Under the pieces are notes generated by a model, which was not told the DNA's origin, did no database searches, and saw only the letters and a program-made list of their open reading frames with translations. Position numbers and translations under genes: made by a program. Shown here in pieces: positions 25,039 to 35,308 of a DNA stretch of 35,308 nt. The stretch comes from Intrasporangium oryzae NRRL B-24470 (GTDB lineage Bacteria > Actinomycetota > Actinomycetes > Actinomycetales > Dermatophilaceae). The stretch spans positions 1 to 35,308 of the forward strand of contig NZ_AWSA01000045.1 of the NCBI RefSeq assembly GCF_000576595.1. The letters are read 5' to 3'. Numbering within the stretch: the stretch's first letter is position 1; each line of letters starts with the position of its first letter.

Positions 25039-25097
25039 CACTGGCCTACGTGCCAGCAGAGGACGGGTTGCTGCATTGTGCTTCTGAACACGACTGA
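25035..25097 (+). CDS. 20-aa ORF overlapping the MFS stop
   Basis: An ATG overlaps the MFS stop (ATGA, 25035-25038) and opens a 20-residue frame that stops at 25097, immediately beside the tRNA-Ala terminator. The overlap hints at a formerly longer downstream gene cut off where the accessory block meets the tRNA locus. A functional peptide is possible but unsupported. Confidence 0.3.
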   Translation: MTLAYVPAEDGLLHCASEHD

Positions 25098-25126
25098 CAA
25101 AACCCCTTCCCAGAACTGGAAAAGGG
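25097..25126 (-). terminator. Rho-independent terminator downstream of tRNA-Ala
   Basis: On the minus strand an 11-bp stem (25116-25126 with 25103-25113, two G-U pairs) has a 2-nt loop and is followed by TTTTGT. This is the only terminator in the window with a clear U-tract and lies 11 bp after the tRNA-Ala CCA end. Confidence 0.85.
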
Positions 25127-25136
25127 ACTTGACCTG

Positions 25137-25212
25137 TGGTGGAGCCAAGGGGACTCGAACCCCTAACCCCCTGCTTGCAAAGCAGGTGCGCTACCAATTG
25201 CGCCATGGCCCC
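25137..25212 (-). tRNA. tRNA-Ala (anticodon TGC)
   Basis: A complete cloverleaf can be drawn. The acceptor GGGGCCA pairs with TGGCTCC and includes the G3-U70 wobble that identifies alanine tRNAs. The anticodon is TGC in CTTTGCAAG, and the T-arm contains GTTCGAGTC. The 3' CCA is encoded (25137-25139); the body without CCA is 25140-25212. It is the last gene of the gyr-tRNA unit and forms the right border of the accessory block. Confidence 0.97.
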
Positions 25213-25234
25213 GGTGGGCGTGAGCCCGGGGGTG

Positions 25235-25423
25235 TCAGGACTGGGCCGGAGGCGCGTCCTGCACGTGAGCGGCCGGGGCGGGAACCACGGGAGCGGACGG
25301 GGCCTGGACATCGTCCGTTGCCTGCGTCCACAGGTCCTGCTCGGCCTGCTGCTGCTTCGCCTTCTTCCTGAGGAAGGTGACGGCGGCGATCGCTCCGACG
25401 ACGAGGGCGACACGCTTCAGCAT
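25235..25423 (-). CDS. DLW-39 family small membrane protein
   Basis: This 62-aa protein has a short hydrophobic N-terminal helix (about residues 4-18), then RKKAKQQQ and the diagnostic Asp-Leu-Trp at about 29-31, followed by a Pro/Ala tail. The tiny DLW-39 family is characteristically encoded between the tRNA-Ile and tRNA-Ala genes near gyrA in Actinobacteria, exactly as here. The function is unknown. The ATG at 25423 has AGAGGAAA upstream. Confidence 0.9.
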   Translation of the reverse strand: MLKRVALVVGAIAAVTFLRKKAKQQQAEQDLWTQATDDVQAPSAPVVPAPAAHVQDAPPAQS

Positions 25424-25449
25424 TCGGTTTCCTCTCGTTGGTGCGGTGA

Positions 25450-25526
25450 TGGTGGGCCTAGGAGGACTTGAACCTCCGACCTCTTCCTTATCAGGGAAGC
25501 GCTCTAACCGTCTGAGCTATAGGCCC
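25450..25526 (-). tRNA. tRNA-Ile (anticodon GAT)
   Basis: The acceptor GGGCCTA pairs with TAGGCCC, the anticodon is GAT in CTGATAAG, and the T-arm contains GTTCAAGTC. The 3' CCA is encoded (25450-25452); the body without CCA is 25453-25526. It lies between the DUF3566 gene and DLW-39 as in other actinobacteria. Confidence 0.97.
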
Positions 25527-25687
25527 ATCGTCACCTACGAGCACCGAGGAGTTCGGGATCCGAAGACCTCGACGCGAGGCGAAACGTTACCCGATGGGGC
25601 CGCCCTCACACAAAACGAGGGCGATCGCCGGCCTCCACACCATCCGACGCCGCCCCGCCGCCTGCTCATCGCCTGCCGATCCGAGCG

Positions 25688-25726
25688 GTATGCCGCTGGG
25701 CCGGCTTCCCGGGCCCAGCGGCATAC
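25688..25726 (-). terminator. Perfect 15-bp hairpin after the DUF3566 gene
   Basis: GTATGCCGCTGGGCC (25688-25702) pairs perfectly with 25712-25726 across a 9-nt loop. It lies 44 bp downstream of the DUF3566 stop on the minus strand and probably ends the gyrB-gyrA-DUF3566 transcript. Both arms end in the octamer GTATGCCG that recurs throughout the window. Confidence 0.75.
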
Positions 25727-25769
25727 GTGCGTGGCGGCGTGGCCGCCGGAGGCGTCTGATCCGAGTAGG

Positions 25770-26624
25770 TCAGTCGTCGGTGAGCGTGAGCTGCACGCCG
25801 CCGACGAGGGCCGAGCAGATGTTGTAGAGGAAGGCCATGACGGTGGAGATCGCCGTCAGGAGGATGACGTCGATGACCCCGATGACGATCGAGAGCGAGA
25901 CGACGCGGCCGAAGCCGACGTAGTCCTTGATCGAGAACGGGTCGGTCTGCGACGTCTGGAGCGACTGGAGGACACCCTCGATGTCGGTGAAGACGTTCAT
26001 CGTCGAGAGGATCATCCACAGGACAGCGGTGAGGACGACCCCGGCGATGCCGATCGCGACGGAGAGCAGGAAGCTCATCTTCATGACCGACCACGGGTCG
26101 ACCCGGGCGACGGCGAGACGCACTCGGCGCGGACCCTTCGCCTTGCGGGCGGCCGCAGCGGTCGCCGGCCGAGCCGACGTGGCCGTGGGCCGGGCCGACG
26201 TGGCCGTCCGCGCTCCCGCGGCCCGCGGGGTGGCCTGAGCTGGTGCCTCGGCGACAGGCACCTGAGCGGTGGGGGCCGTGGGCGCCTCAACCTCGGGTGC
26301 CGGCGGAGGGGGCGGTGTGAGGTTGGTGATGGCGCCGCGAGAGAGCTGGGTCGTCGACTCGCTCACCGTCGCGCCAGCGGCTGCGCCGTTGGAAGCGCCG
26401 TTGGGGGCGCCGCTGGCTGCGCCGTTCGGGGCGCCAGTGGAGGCGCTTTTCGTGCCGTTCGTCGAACCGGCCGCGCCGCCGCCGGCGGTCGGCTCGGTCG
26501 ACGGCGTCACGGGCAGCTCGGACGTCGAGTCCGCGCCCCTCGAGCTCGCACGGGGTGACCCGTTCGATGAGCTCGAGTCGAAGCCAGCCGTGCTGAACGG
26601 CCCCTCAGAGCTAGTCGTGCTCAT
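25770..26624 (-). CDS. DUF3566 membrane protein (Rv0007-like)
   Basis: This 284-aa protein has a long low-complexity N-terminus rich in Ser, Gly, Ala, Thr and Pro (to about residue 165), including imperfect Gly-Ala-Pro-Asn-Gly-Ala repeats. The conserved DUF3566 domain follows: a basic [17 protein letters not shown] entry, two membrane helices (about 182-205 and 240-265) and a loop between. The family is always found next to gyrA in Actinobacteria; the function is unknown. The ATG at 26624 overlaps the gyrA stop (ATGA). Confidence 0.92.
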   Translation of the reverse strand: MSTTSSEGPFSTAGFDSSSSNGSPRASSRGADSTSELPVTPSTEPTAGGGAAGSTNGTKSASTGAPNGAASGAPNGASNGAAAGATVSESTTQLSRGAITNLTPPPPPAPEVEAPTAPTAQVPVAEAPAQATPRAAGARTATSARPTATSARPATAAAARKAKGPRRVRLAVARVDPWSVMKMSFLLSVAIGIAGVVLTAVLWMILSTMNVFTDIEGVLQSLQTSQTDPFSIKDYVGFGRVVSLSIVIGVIDVILLTAISTVMAFLYNICSALVGGVQLTLTDD

Positions 26625-29410
26625 TCGTCACCTCCGGTGTTCCCCTCGGACGTCTCGGCCTCATCAGCCGCACTTTCGTCCGACGGTACGGCATCGTTGG
26701 CCGGAACCGTAGCGGACGAACCTGCAAGCGTCTCAGCAGGTGAGTCGCCCTGCCCGCCCGGCGCACCCTCGAGCGCACCCTCCGGTGCCCCCTCGAGGTC
26801 CTCCTCGAGCTCGTCCTCCGCGCTGCTCTCGGCGTTGCGGGCGACGGCCACGATCGCGTCGTTCTTGCCCGGCGTCGCGAAGGTCACGCCCTGGGTGTTG
26901 CGGCCCGTGAGGCGCACCTCGTTGACCCGCGAGCGCACGATGTTGCCGCGCTCCATGACGACCATGACCTCGTCGGTCTCACTCACCGTGAGGGCGCCCA
27001 CGAGGTCGCCGCCCTTCTCCGAGAGCTTGGCGACGGCGACGCCGAGGCCGCCGCGGCCCTTCGGGTTCCAGTCGGAGACGTTGCTCCGCTTGGCCAGGCC
27101 GTTCTCGAAGACGACGAACACCTGCGGCTGCTCGCCGTCTCGGACGACCGACATCGAGAGCAGGTGGTCGTCGCCGCGGAACCGCATGCCCGTGACGCCC
27201 GAGGTCGACCGGCCCATCGGCCGGAGCTGGGCGTCGGTGGCGTGGAAGCGGACCGACATGCCCTTGCGCGAGACGAGAAGGAGGTCGTCGGCCGCCGACG
27301 CGAGGCCGGCCCCGACGAGCTCGTCACCGTCGCGCAGGTTGACGGCGATGAGACCGCCGGACCGGTTGGAGTCGTAGTCGGCGAGCCGCGTCTTCTTGAC
27401 GAGGCCGGCCCGCGTCGCGAGGACGAGGTAGTCGGCCGACTCGTAGTCCTTGATCGCGAGGACCTGGGCGATCGTCTCCCCGGGCTGGAACGCGAGCAGG
27501 TTGGCGACGTGCTGGCCCTTGCTGTCGCGCGAGCCCTCCGGCAGCTCGTACGCCTTGGCCCGGTAGACCCGGCCGAGGTTGGTGAAGAAGAGCAGCCAGT
27601 GGTGGGTCGTCGTCGTGAAGAAGTGCTCGACGACGTCCTCGCCGCGCAGGGACGCGCCGCGCACGCCCTTGCCGCCGCGCTTCTGCGAGCGGTACTGGTC
27701 GACACGGGTCCGCTTGGCGTAGCCGCCGCGCGTGATCGTGACGACGACGTCCTCCTCGGGGATGAGGTCCTCGATCGACATGTCGCCGTCGAACGGGACG
27801 ATCGTCGTGCGGCGTTCGTCGCCGTAGCGGTCGACGATCTCCTGCAGCTCCTCGGAGACGATGTCGCGCTTGCGCTGCTCGGAGGCGAGGATCGCGCGGT
27901 ACTCGTCGATCATGGCCTGCAGCTCGTCGTGCGCCTGCAGGATCCGCTCGCGCTCGAGGGCGGCGAGGCGGCGCAGCTGCATGTTGAGGATCGCCTGGGC
28001 CTGGACCTCGTCGATGTCGAGCAGGTCGATCAGCCCGTCGCGGGCGACCTCGACGGTGCTCGAGGCCCGGATGAGCGCGATGACCTCGTCGAGCATGTCG
28101 AGCGCCTTGAGGTACCCGCGCAGGATGTGGATGTCGGCCTCGGCCTTGCGCAGGCGGAACGTCGTGCGCCGGGTGATGACCTCGATCTGGTGGTCGACCC
28201 AGTGCCGGATGAAGCCGTCGAGGGGCAGGGTGCGCGGCACGTCGTCGACGAGGGCGAGCATGTTGGCGCCGAACGTCGTCTGCAGCTGGGTGTGCTTGTA
28301 GAGGTTGTTGAGCACGACCTTGGCGACGGCGTCACGCTTGAGCACGATGACGAGGCGCTGGCCGGTGCGTCCCGACGTCTCGTCACGGATGTCGGCGATG
28401 CCCGAGATCCTGCCGTCCTTGACGAGGTCGGCGATCTTGAGCGCGAGCATGTCGGGGTTGACCTGGTAGGGCAGCTCCGTCACGACGAGGCACTGGCGGT
28501 TCTGGATCTCCTCGACCTCGACGACTGCCCGCATGATGATCGAGCCGCGGCCCGTGCGGTACGCGTCCTCGATGCCCTTGTGGCCCATGATGAGCGCGCC
28601 GGTGGGGAAGTCGGGGCCCTTGATGATGCCGAGCAGGGCCTCGAGCAGCTCCTCGCGGGAGATGTCCGGGTTGCGCAGGTAGAACTGTGCGCCCTCGGCG
28701 ACCTCGCGCAGGTTGTGCGACGGGATCTGCGTGGCCATGCCGACGGCGATGCCGGCCGAGCCGTTGACGAGCAGGTTGGGGAACCGACTCGGCAGCACGG
28801 CGGGCTGGAGCGTCTTGCCGTCGTAGTTGGGGACGAAGTCGACGGTGTCCTCGGTGATATCCCGGACCATCTCCATGGCGATCGGGGCCATCCGGCACTC
28901 GGTGTACCGCGGGGCCGCGGCGCCGTCGTTGCCGCGGGAGCCGAAGTTGCCCTGGCCCTCGACGAGCGGGTAGCGCAGCGACCAGTCCTGCACGAGGCGC
29001 ACGAGGGCGTCGTAGATCGCCGTGTCGCCGTGCGGGTGGTAGTGGCCCATGACGTCGCCCACGACGCGGGCGCACTTGTTGAAGCCGCGGTCGGGCCGGT
29101 AGCCGCCGTCGTACATCGCGTAGACGATGCGGCGGTGGACGGGCTTGAGCCCGTCGCGGACGTCGGGCAGCGCGCGGCTGACGATGACCGACATCGCGTA
29201 CTCGATGTACGAGCGCTGCATCTCGCTGTTGAGGTCGACGGCCTCGACGCGGTCGGTCTCGTCGCCGTCGCGCACGACCGGTGCCGTGCCCTGGTTGTGG
29301 GTCTCGTCGACCTCGACCTCGCCGTCCGGGTCGGGTCCGAGGATGTCGGCGGCCTGGTCGTCGGGCGTCTCGTTGACGTCGTCGCCGTTGGTGGGCGGCT
29401 GCTCGCTCAC
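26621..29410 (-). CDS. gyrA: DNA gyrase subunit A
   Basis: This 929-aa protein has the winged-helix/breakage-reunion domain with GHYHPHGD and the active-site Tyr Y169 in APRYTECRM. The six-blade C-terminal wrapping domain has the GyrA box QKRGGKG. It introduces negative supercoils with GyrB. At the quinolone-determining site the residue matching E. coli Ser83 is Thr (T130), followed by Ala, and the Asp87 equivalent is present, so no classical resistance change is seen. An acidic N-terminal extension of about 60 residues and an acidic, Gly-rich C-terminal tail are longer than usual. The GTG at 29410 has AAGGGAAC upstream. Confidence 0.98.
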   Translation of the reverse strand: MSEQPPTNGDDVNETPDDQAADILGPDPDGEVEVDETHNQGTAPVVRDGDETDRVEAVDLNSEMQRSYIEYAMSVIVSRALPDVRDGLKPVHRRIVYAMYDGGYRPDRGFNKCARVVGDVMGHYHPHGDTAIYDALVRLVQDWSLRYPLVEGQGNFGSRGNDGAAAPRYTECRMAPIAMEMVRDITEDTVDFVPNYDGKTLQPAVLPSRFPNLLVNGSAGIAVGMATQIPSHNLREVAEGAQFYLRNPDISREELLEALLGIIKGPDFPTGALIMGHKGIEDAYRTGRGSIIMRAVVEVEEIQNRQCLVVTELPYQVNPDMLALKIADLVKDGRISGIADIRDETSGRTGQRLVIVLKRDAVAKVVLNNLYKHTQLQTTFGANMLALVDDVPRTLPLDGFIRHWVDHQIEVITRRTTFRLRKAEADIHILRGYLKALDMLDEVIALIRASSTVEVARDGLIDLLDIDEVQAQAILNMQLRRLAALERERILQAHDELQAMIDEYRAILASEQRKRDIVSEELQEIVDRYGDERRTTIVPFDGDMSIEDLIPEEDVVVTITRGGYAKRTRVDQYRSQKRGGKGVRGASLRGEDVVEHFFTTTTHHWLLFFTNLGRVYRAKAYELPEGSRDSKGQHVANLLAFQPGETIAQVLAIKDYESADYLVLATRAGLVKKTRLADYDSNRSGGLIAVNLRDGDELVGAGLASAADDLLLVSRKGMSVRFHATDAQLRPMGRSTSGVTGMRFRGDDHLLSMSVVRDGEQPQVFVVFENGLAKRSNVSDWNPKGRGGLGVAVAKLSEKGGDLVGALTVSETDEVMVVMERGNIVRSRVNEVRLTGRNTQGVTFATPGKNDAIVAVARNAESSAEDELEEDLEGAPEGALEGAPGGQGDSPAETLAGSSATVPANDAVPSDESAADEAETSEGNTGGDE

Positions 29411-29452
29411 GTCAGTTCCCTTGTCTCTCTGTCCTGCTCGTCAAGTTCGGTG

Positions 29453-29520
29453 CCGTATGCCGTCGACGACGTTTCACGTGGAACGTCACGTCCGCGCGGG
29501 GCCGGCCCGGCGGCATACGG
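29453..29520. repeat. Inverted 10-bp repeat flanking the parS-like site
   Basis: CCGTATGCCG (29453-29462) and its exact complement (29511-29520) bracket the gyrB-gyrA intergenic region, with the parS-like palindrome inside. Each arm contains the recurrent octamer. It could form a large hairpin in the gyrBA transcript or a cruciform. Confidence 0.8.
29468..29487. other. parS-like ParB-binding site
   Basis: The 14-mer GTTTCACGTGGAAC (29471-29484) differs at one position from the perfect palindromic parS core GTTTCACGTGAAAC. Palindromy extends three more bases on each side (GAC...GTC). parS sites cluster around actinobacterial origins and load ParB for chromosome segregation. The intergenic location close to oriC fits. 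Confidence 0.85.
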
Positions 29521-29527
29521 CCGTGTG

Positions 29528-31828
<2,301 letters not shown>

Positions 31829-32000
31829 CTAACGGTCCGCACGGGTGGAACGTGCCCCTCAGAGCCCCGACACGGGCATTTTCCGGCCAGAACACCCACA
31901 GATCCGGGGGGAGGATCGCCACCCGGCCCCTCAGGGCGCCTGTGCGACGTTTTCGGGGGCCGTCCCGGCGGGCGTCCCCGCCGTGACGCTCATCCCTCCA

Positions 32001-32067
32001 CCGTATGCCGTTCTGGCGGGTCCCGCGGGTGGGTGCGGGCGCACCCGCGGAGGCGAACGGCATACGG
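32001..32067. repeat. Large nested inverted repeat upstream of gyrB
   Basis: An outer perfect 13-bp stem (CCGTATGCCGTTC at 32001-32013 with 32055-32067) encloses an inner perfect 9-bp stem CCGCGGGTG / CACCCGCGG (about 32033-32050). It lies between divergent genes, so it is not a terminator for either. The outer arms carry the recurrent octamer. Confidence 0.8.
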
Positions 32068-32086
32068 CCAAGACCCCGCGCCGGCG

Positions 32087-32114
32087 TGACAACCTGAGCC
32101 GCGCCCTGACCGTC
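32087..32114 (+). promoter_or_regulatory. Candidate ECF-type promoter
   Basis: TGACAACC (32087-32094), a 16-nt spacer and CGTC (32111-32114) match the general -35 AAC / -10 CGTC form of actinobacterial ECF promoters. It lies 80 bp upstream of an ECF sigma gene, which would allow autoregulation. Confidence 0.5.
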
Positions 32115-32193
32115 TGGGGTGGTGTCAGCGCCGCGCTGCGGGTCGCAGCAGGGGGATCACGCAGAGGACTGCGCGGGAACAGGGGAAGCCGTC

Positions 32194-32700
32194 ATGGACG
32201 ATGTCGACCGGAGGGCCGACTTCACGGCCTACGTCGTGGCGCGGGAACAAGCGCTCGCACGGTTGGCCTACCTCCTGACCGGCGACCGGCACGCCGCCGA
32301 GGACCTGCTGCAGAACACGCTCGCCCAGGTCTACCGGCACTGGGACCGGGTGCGTTCCGTCGAACGGCCGGACGCCTACGTCCGCCGGATCATGGTCAAC
32401 GAGAGCAACAGCCGATGGCGACACCTGCTGCGCCAGCGCGAGACACCGGTGAGTCACGTGCTCGACGTCATGGCGCCCGCTGCGACGACCGGGCTGGACC
32501 GCTCCGAGGCGATCGACCTCTGGCGGCAGGTGCAGACGCTCCCGGCCCAGCAGCGCGCCGCGGTCGTCCTGCGCTACTACGAGGACCTCAGCGAGGCCCA
32601 GACCGCCGAGATCCTCGGGTGCACGGTGGGCACCGTCAAGAGCCACACGAGCCGCGCGCTCTCCGCGCTGCGCACGAAGATGAGCGAGGCGACCGCATGA
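32194..32700 (+). CDS. ECF sigma factor, SigE-family (Streptomyces-type SigE/SigM-like)
   Basis: This 168-aa protein has region 2 (FTAYVVAREQALARLAYLLTGD, then AEDLLQNTLAQVYRHWDR) and region 4 (LPAQQRAAVVLRYYEDLSEAQTAEILGCTVGTVKSHTSRAL), covering nearly the whole length. (These segments are quoted in pieces.) It directs RNA polymerase to stress promoters. The ATG at 32194 has AGGGGAA upstream. The stop overlaps the start of a membrane protein gene (ATGA), the usual layout for a sigma factor and its membrane partner. Confidence 0.92.
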   Translation: MDDVDRRADFTAYVVAREQALARLAYLLTGDRHAAEDLLQNTLAQVYRHWDRVRSVERPDAYVRRIMVNESNSRWRHLLRQRETPVSHVLDVMAPAATTGLDRSEAIDLWRQVQTLPAQQRAAVVLRYYEDLSEAQTAEILGCTVGTVKSHTSRALSALRTKMSEATA

Positions 32701-33992
32701 ACGCCATGGACCGAAGCCTCCGGGAGATGCTCGAGGAACGGGGTGAGGGTGTCAGCGTCGTCGTCGGCGACCTCGCGGAGCGCGCCATCGAGCGTGACCG
32801 GGCGAACCGACGCCGCGAGGTCGGTGCCGGTCTGCTCGCGGCGGGACTCGTGCTGGCCGTGGCCGTTCCGGTCGGCTGGGCCTCCCTGCGCCCGACGGCG
32901 AGCCGACCCCTCCCTGCGGGGACGTCCCACACGACGGTGGTCAGCACGCCGCCTCCCACGGGCGGCGCCATCTCGGGCTCCCCGACACCGACGACCGTCC
33001 CGACGATCACGGCCTCGGGCGACCCCGCTCCGGTGCTGCTGGTCCCCACGGCCGGAGACCTCACCGCGACGACCGACGCCGCGTACGCCGTGAACGGCGT
33101 CATCCACGACGGGTCGCAGACCGTGTCCCTGCCTCGAGCGGTCGCACGCCCCGACCAGCTCCACCGGGTCGGGGCCGGCTGGCTCGTCGGCAGCTCCGCG
33201 AGCCCCGCCAGGGTTCTCCTCGACTCGTCGGGCCGCGAGAAGGCGCAGCTGACCCAGGTCATGAAGGTCGTTGTCAGCCCGGATCGGCTGCACTTCGTCA
33301 TCGCGACCTACGCCGGCGACCTCGCCTACTACGACTCCAGCGGCAAGCGGCTGGCCCGGCTGCCGGCGTCGACGTGCCGCTGCACGACGGGCGGCGGGGG
33401 CGGCGGCTACACGCTGGCGGGACTCGTCGGCACGACCGTCTATGCCGCGAAGGGCGACACGGGCACGTCGGTGGCGTGGGACGTGACGACAGGCGAGACG
33501 AAGGACCTGGCCGGCACCCTGGAGACCGTCAACGAGGCGCAGCGCATCGGACTCGTCCATCTCGCGCAGACCGGTCCCGACGCCCTCTGCCACGAGCTGC
33601 GCCGCCTCGATGACGAGTCGCCGGTGTGGCGGCTCTGCGGACCGCTCCTCTTCGACCGCTTCTCGCCCGACGGCACGCTCCTGCTCGCCACCGGCATCAT
33701 CGACGGGCTGCCACATTCCGCGCTGGCGCCGGACGGCTCACCCCTCTACGGGGGTCTCGTCCTCGTGCGCACGAGCGACGGACAGGTGGCGGTCGAGGGC
33801 CGGGGGATCGGCGACGTCTTCTTCGACGACGACAGCCGGTCGATCACCGTGGAGCACGGCGTTGGCGTCGGGAAGCAGGCTCTCAGCCGGTGCGACCTCC
33901 AGGGCTCCTGCCAGCCGCTCGCCCCGGCCAAGCCCGTCGGCAACGAGGGGATCCCCGAGCTCGACGCTCCGTACCGGCTCGAGTCCAACTGA
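32697..33992 (+). CDS. Membrane protein with extracellular beta-propeller-like domain, probable anti-sigma/sensor
   Basis: This 431-aa protein has a 35-residue cytoplasmic start, one membrane helix (about 42-62), a Pro/Thr linker and a large extracytoplasmic domain (about 105-425). The domain has repeated strand motifs with SPDRLHFV, YYDSSGKRLARL, SPDGTLLLA and similar, typical of WD40/TolB-like propellers, and paired Cys. There is no HxxxCxxC zinc anti-sigma motif, so it is a different class. Overlap with the ECF sigma gene suggests it senses the envelope and controls that factor. The N-terminal cytoplasmic tail would be the sigma-binding part. Confidence 0.75.
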   Translation: MNAMDRSLREMLEERGEGVSVVVGDLAERAIERDRANRRREVGAGLLAAGLVLAVAVPVGWASLRPTASRPLPAGTSHTTVVSTPPPTGGAISGSPTPTTVPTITASGDPAPVLLVPTAGDLTATTDAAYAVNGVIHDGSQTVSLPRAVARPDQLHRVGAGWLVGSSASPARVLLDSSGREKAQLTQVMKVVVSPDRLHFVIATYAGDLAYYDSSGKRLARLPASTCRCTTGGGGGGYTLAGLVGTTVYAAKGDTGTSVAWDVTTGETKDLAGTLETVNEAQRIGLVHLAQTGPDALCHELRRLDDESPVWRLCGPLLFDRFSPDGTLLLATGIIDGLPHSALAPDGSPLYGGLVLVRTSDGQVAVEGRGIGDVFFDDDSRSITVEHGVGVGKQALSRCDLQGSCQPLAPAKPVGNEGIPELDAPYRLESN

Positions 33993-34049
33993 TCGCCGTC
34001 CGTCACCGTCCGTGCCCGGCCAGGTCGGAGACCCGGTGGCGGGGTCGGC

Positions 34050-35308
34050 TCAGTGCTCCGCGCGCAGGGTCCGTTCGATGAGCTGGTGAATCGCCTCGGG
34101 GAGGTGCGGCTCGGCCACCGTGACGTCGATGTCGGCCTGCTCGCAGACGACGGAGTAGCAGAACGCGTCAGGGTGCGACTGCTCGCTCGTCGCGGCGATC
34201 CGCTGGAGGGTCGGTGCGGCGAGGAGGTGCTGCCAGTCCTTGGCGTCGCGCTCGGGCAGGTCGCCCAGCGCGACCTCGCGCTCGCGGACGATGCCCGCGA
34301 AGCCGCCGGTCCGCCGGAGCCGCAGCTGCGCATCGGGACTCGGCACCTCCGAGCCACCCTGCCCACCGGACGCGACAGGGCCGTCGGAGCCCGAGCCCCC
34401 TCCCGCGGCGGCCCCTTCAAGGACGCCCACCGCGGCCCAGGCGTCGCGGACCGCGGTGTGCTGGGGCGAGCCGTCACCGTGCCTCGACACGGCCGCGCGG
34501 ACGGTGAGGTCTGCGAAGGTTGCGAAGTCGCAGTCCGCGCGGATCCCGTCACCGGACACGGCGGCATACCAGATGGCGCCGGCGTCCTCCCAGGCGTTGC
34601 CGCCGATCGCGAGCGCGGCGAGGACGAAGGCCCGGTTAGGGATCCCGGAGTTGATGTGGACACCGCCGTTGTCGTCGACGGTGTCGACGTAGCCGTCCAT
34701 ACTCGCGGGCTGGGGATCGGTGCCCAGGCGGGGGTCGTTGTAGGCGGTGCCCGGGTGCTGCATGTCGCGCAGCGCCCGCCCCCGGACCGACGGGGTGAAC
34801 AGCTCGGCCCCGACGAGCCAGTCCGCCTCGGCCGCGGACTGCCCGAGGGCGTGCTGCTTGACGAGGACCCCGAAGACGTCGGAGATCGACTCGTTGAGCG
34901 CGCCGGACTGCCCGTGGTACAGCAGTCCCGCGGTGTGCTCGGTGACGCCGTGGGCGAGCTCGTGACCGATGACGTCGAGGCTCTTGGTGAACCGCTCGAA
35001 GACGACGCCGTCACCATCGCCGAACACCATCTGGGTGCCGTCCCAGAAGGCGTTGTCGTAGCCGTCGCCGTAGTGGACCGTCGCGAGGAGCGGCATCCCC
35101 TTGCCGTCGAGGGAGCTGCGGCCGTATGCCGCCCACCACAGCTCCCACGTCGCGCCGAGCCCGTCGTAGGCCTCGTCGACCGCCGGGTCGCCGGTGGCGG
35201 GCTCACCCTCGGCGCGGACCTGGGTGCCCGGGGTGCGCTGCCGCGACGCGGCGTCGCCGATCGTCCGGCTCGGGCCGGCGGGGGCACCCTCGGCGGGGCG
35301 TCGGGGTG
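34050..35308 (-). CDS. M4 (protealysin-like) metalloprotease with C-terminal emfourin-like domain (5' end outside window)
   Basis: The frame is open to the right edge, so the start and any propeptide are missing. The peptidase shows YGDGYDNAFWDG, the zinc motif HELAH (34950-34964), and the third ligand Glu in ALNESISDVFG, then GGVHINSGIPN and the catalytic-His region. After a Gly-rich linker the last ~90 residues (34053-34330) read LRRTGGFAGIVRERE...DAFCYSVV...LPEAIHQLIERTL, like the emfourin inhibitor of protealysins. That would make a protease fused to its own inhibitor. Peptidase identity is secure; the inhibitor assignment is by pattern. No signal peptide can be judged. Confidence 0.9.
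   Translation of the reverse strand, partial: PRRPAEGAPAGPSRTIGDAASRQRTPGTQVRAEGEPATGDPAVDEAYDGLGATWELWWAAYGRSSLDGKGMPLLATVHYGDGYDNAFWDGTQMVFGDGDGVVFERFTKSLDVIGHELAHGVTEHTAGLLYHGQSGALNESISDVFGVLVKQHALGQSAAEADWLVGAELFTPSVRGRALRDMQHPGTAYNDPRLGTDPQPASMDGYVDTVDDNGGVHINSGIPNRAFVLAALAIGGNAWEDAGAIWYAAVSGDGIRADCDFATFADLTVRAAVSRHGDGSPQHTAVRDAWAAVGVLEGAAAGGGSGSDGPVASGGQGGSEVPSPDAQLRLRRTGGFAGIVREREVALGDLPERDAKDWQHLLAAPTLQRIAATSEQSHPDAFCYSVVCEQADIDVTVAEPHLPEAIHQLIERTLRAEH

Noticed and set aside
25137-25212. tRNA-Ala as an integrase attachment site
   Set aside because: I found no duplicated tRNA 3' end in the accessory block and no integrase gene in the window.

Overview
The window looks like a chromosomal segment near the replication origin of a high-GC actinobacterium (roughly 70% GC by eye). 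The gene order is the actinobacterial core block fhaB-pstP-rodA-pbpA-pknA-pknB, a trpG/pabA-type amidotransferase, a DUF881 protein and crgA, then ppiA, then (on the minus strand, from the right) gyrB-gyrA-DUF3566-tRNA-Ile-DLW39-tRNA-Ala. This is the order known from Mycobacterium and other Actinobacteria. A rhomboid protease beside ppiA and the general style suggest Micrococcales, possibly Intrasporangiaceae; that family call is inference only. oriC should lie beyond the right edge, although recF and DUF721 are not directly upstream of gyrB as expected.

Layout. 1-8009 (+): a tightly overlapping cell-envelope signalling and septation/elongation operon (FHA protein, PP2C phosphatase, RodA/FtsW, PbpA, PknA, a 55-aa linker ORF, PASTA kinase PknB), closed by a strong hairpin. 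8146-9815 (-): amidotransferase and DUF881 protein. 9885-10136 (+): crgA. 10137-10375: a dense cluster of DnaA boxes between two convergent genes. 10376-12463 (-): P-loop kinase, zinc-ribbon rhomboid, ppiA.

12656-25097 is an accessory block inserted between ppiA and tRNA-Ala. It holds an alanine-rich LEA/apolipoprotein-like membrane protein, a two-gene EACC1 plus membrane-anchored caspase cassette (a predicted conflict/suicide system), two secreted or anchored unknowns, an SDR with a small membrane protein, a candidate graspetide RiPP cassette (small precursor plus MvdD-like ATP-grasp ligase), a broken ISL3-type transposase, an ECF sigma factor with a SnoaL-like tail, and an MFS exporter preceded by a 23-codon leader ORF with an overlapping stop/start.

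25097-31705 (-) is the conserved gyrB-gyrA-DUF3566-tRNA unit, with a parS-like site between gyrB and gyrA. 32194-33992 (+) encodes an ECF sigma factor and its probable membrane anti-sigma/sensor partner. 34050 to the right edge (-) is an M4 metalloprotease carrying a C-terminal domain that resembles its own inhibitor, emfourin.

Across the window the octamer GTATGCCG/CGGCATAC occurs 25 times by hand count, singly in genes and as inverted pairs in intergenic hairpins. It is absent from 20382-25687, the stretch that most looks acquired. This, the EACC1-caspase cassette, the graspetide-like cassette and the DnaA-box cluster are the observations most worth following up.
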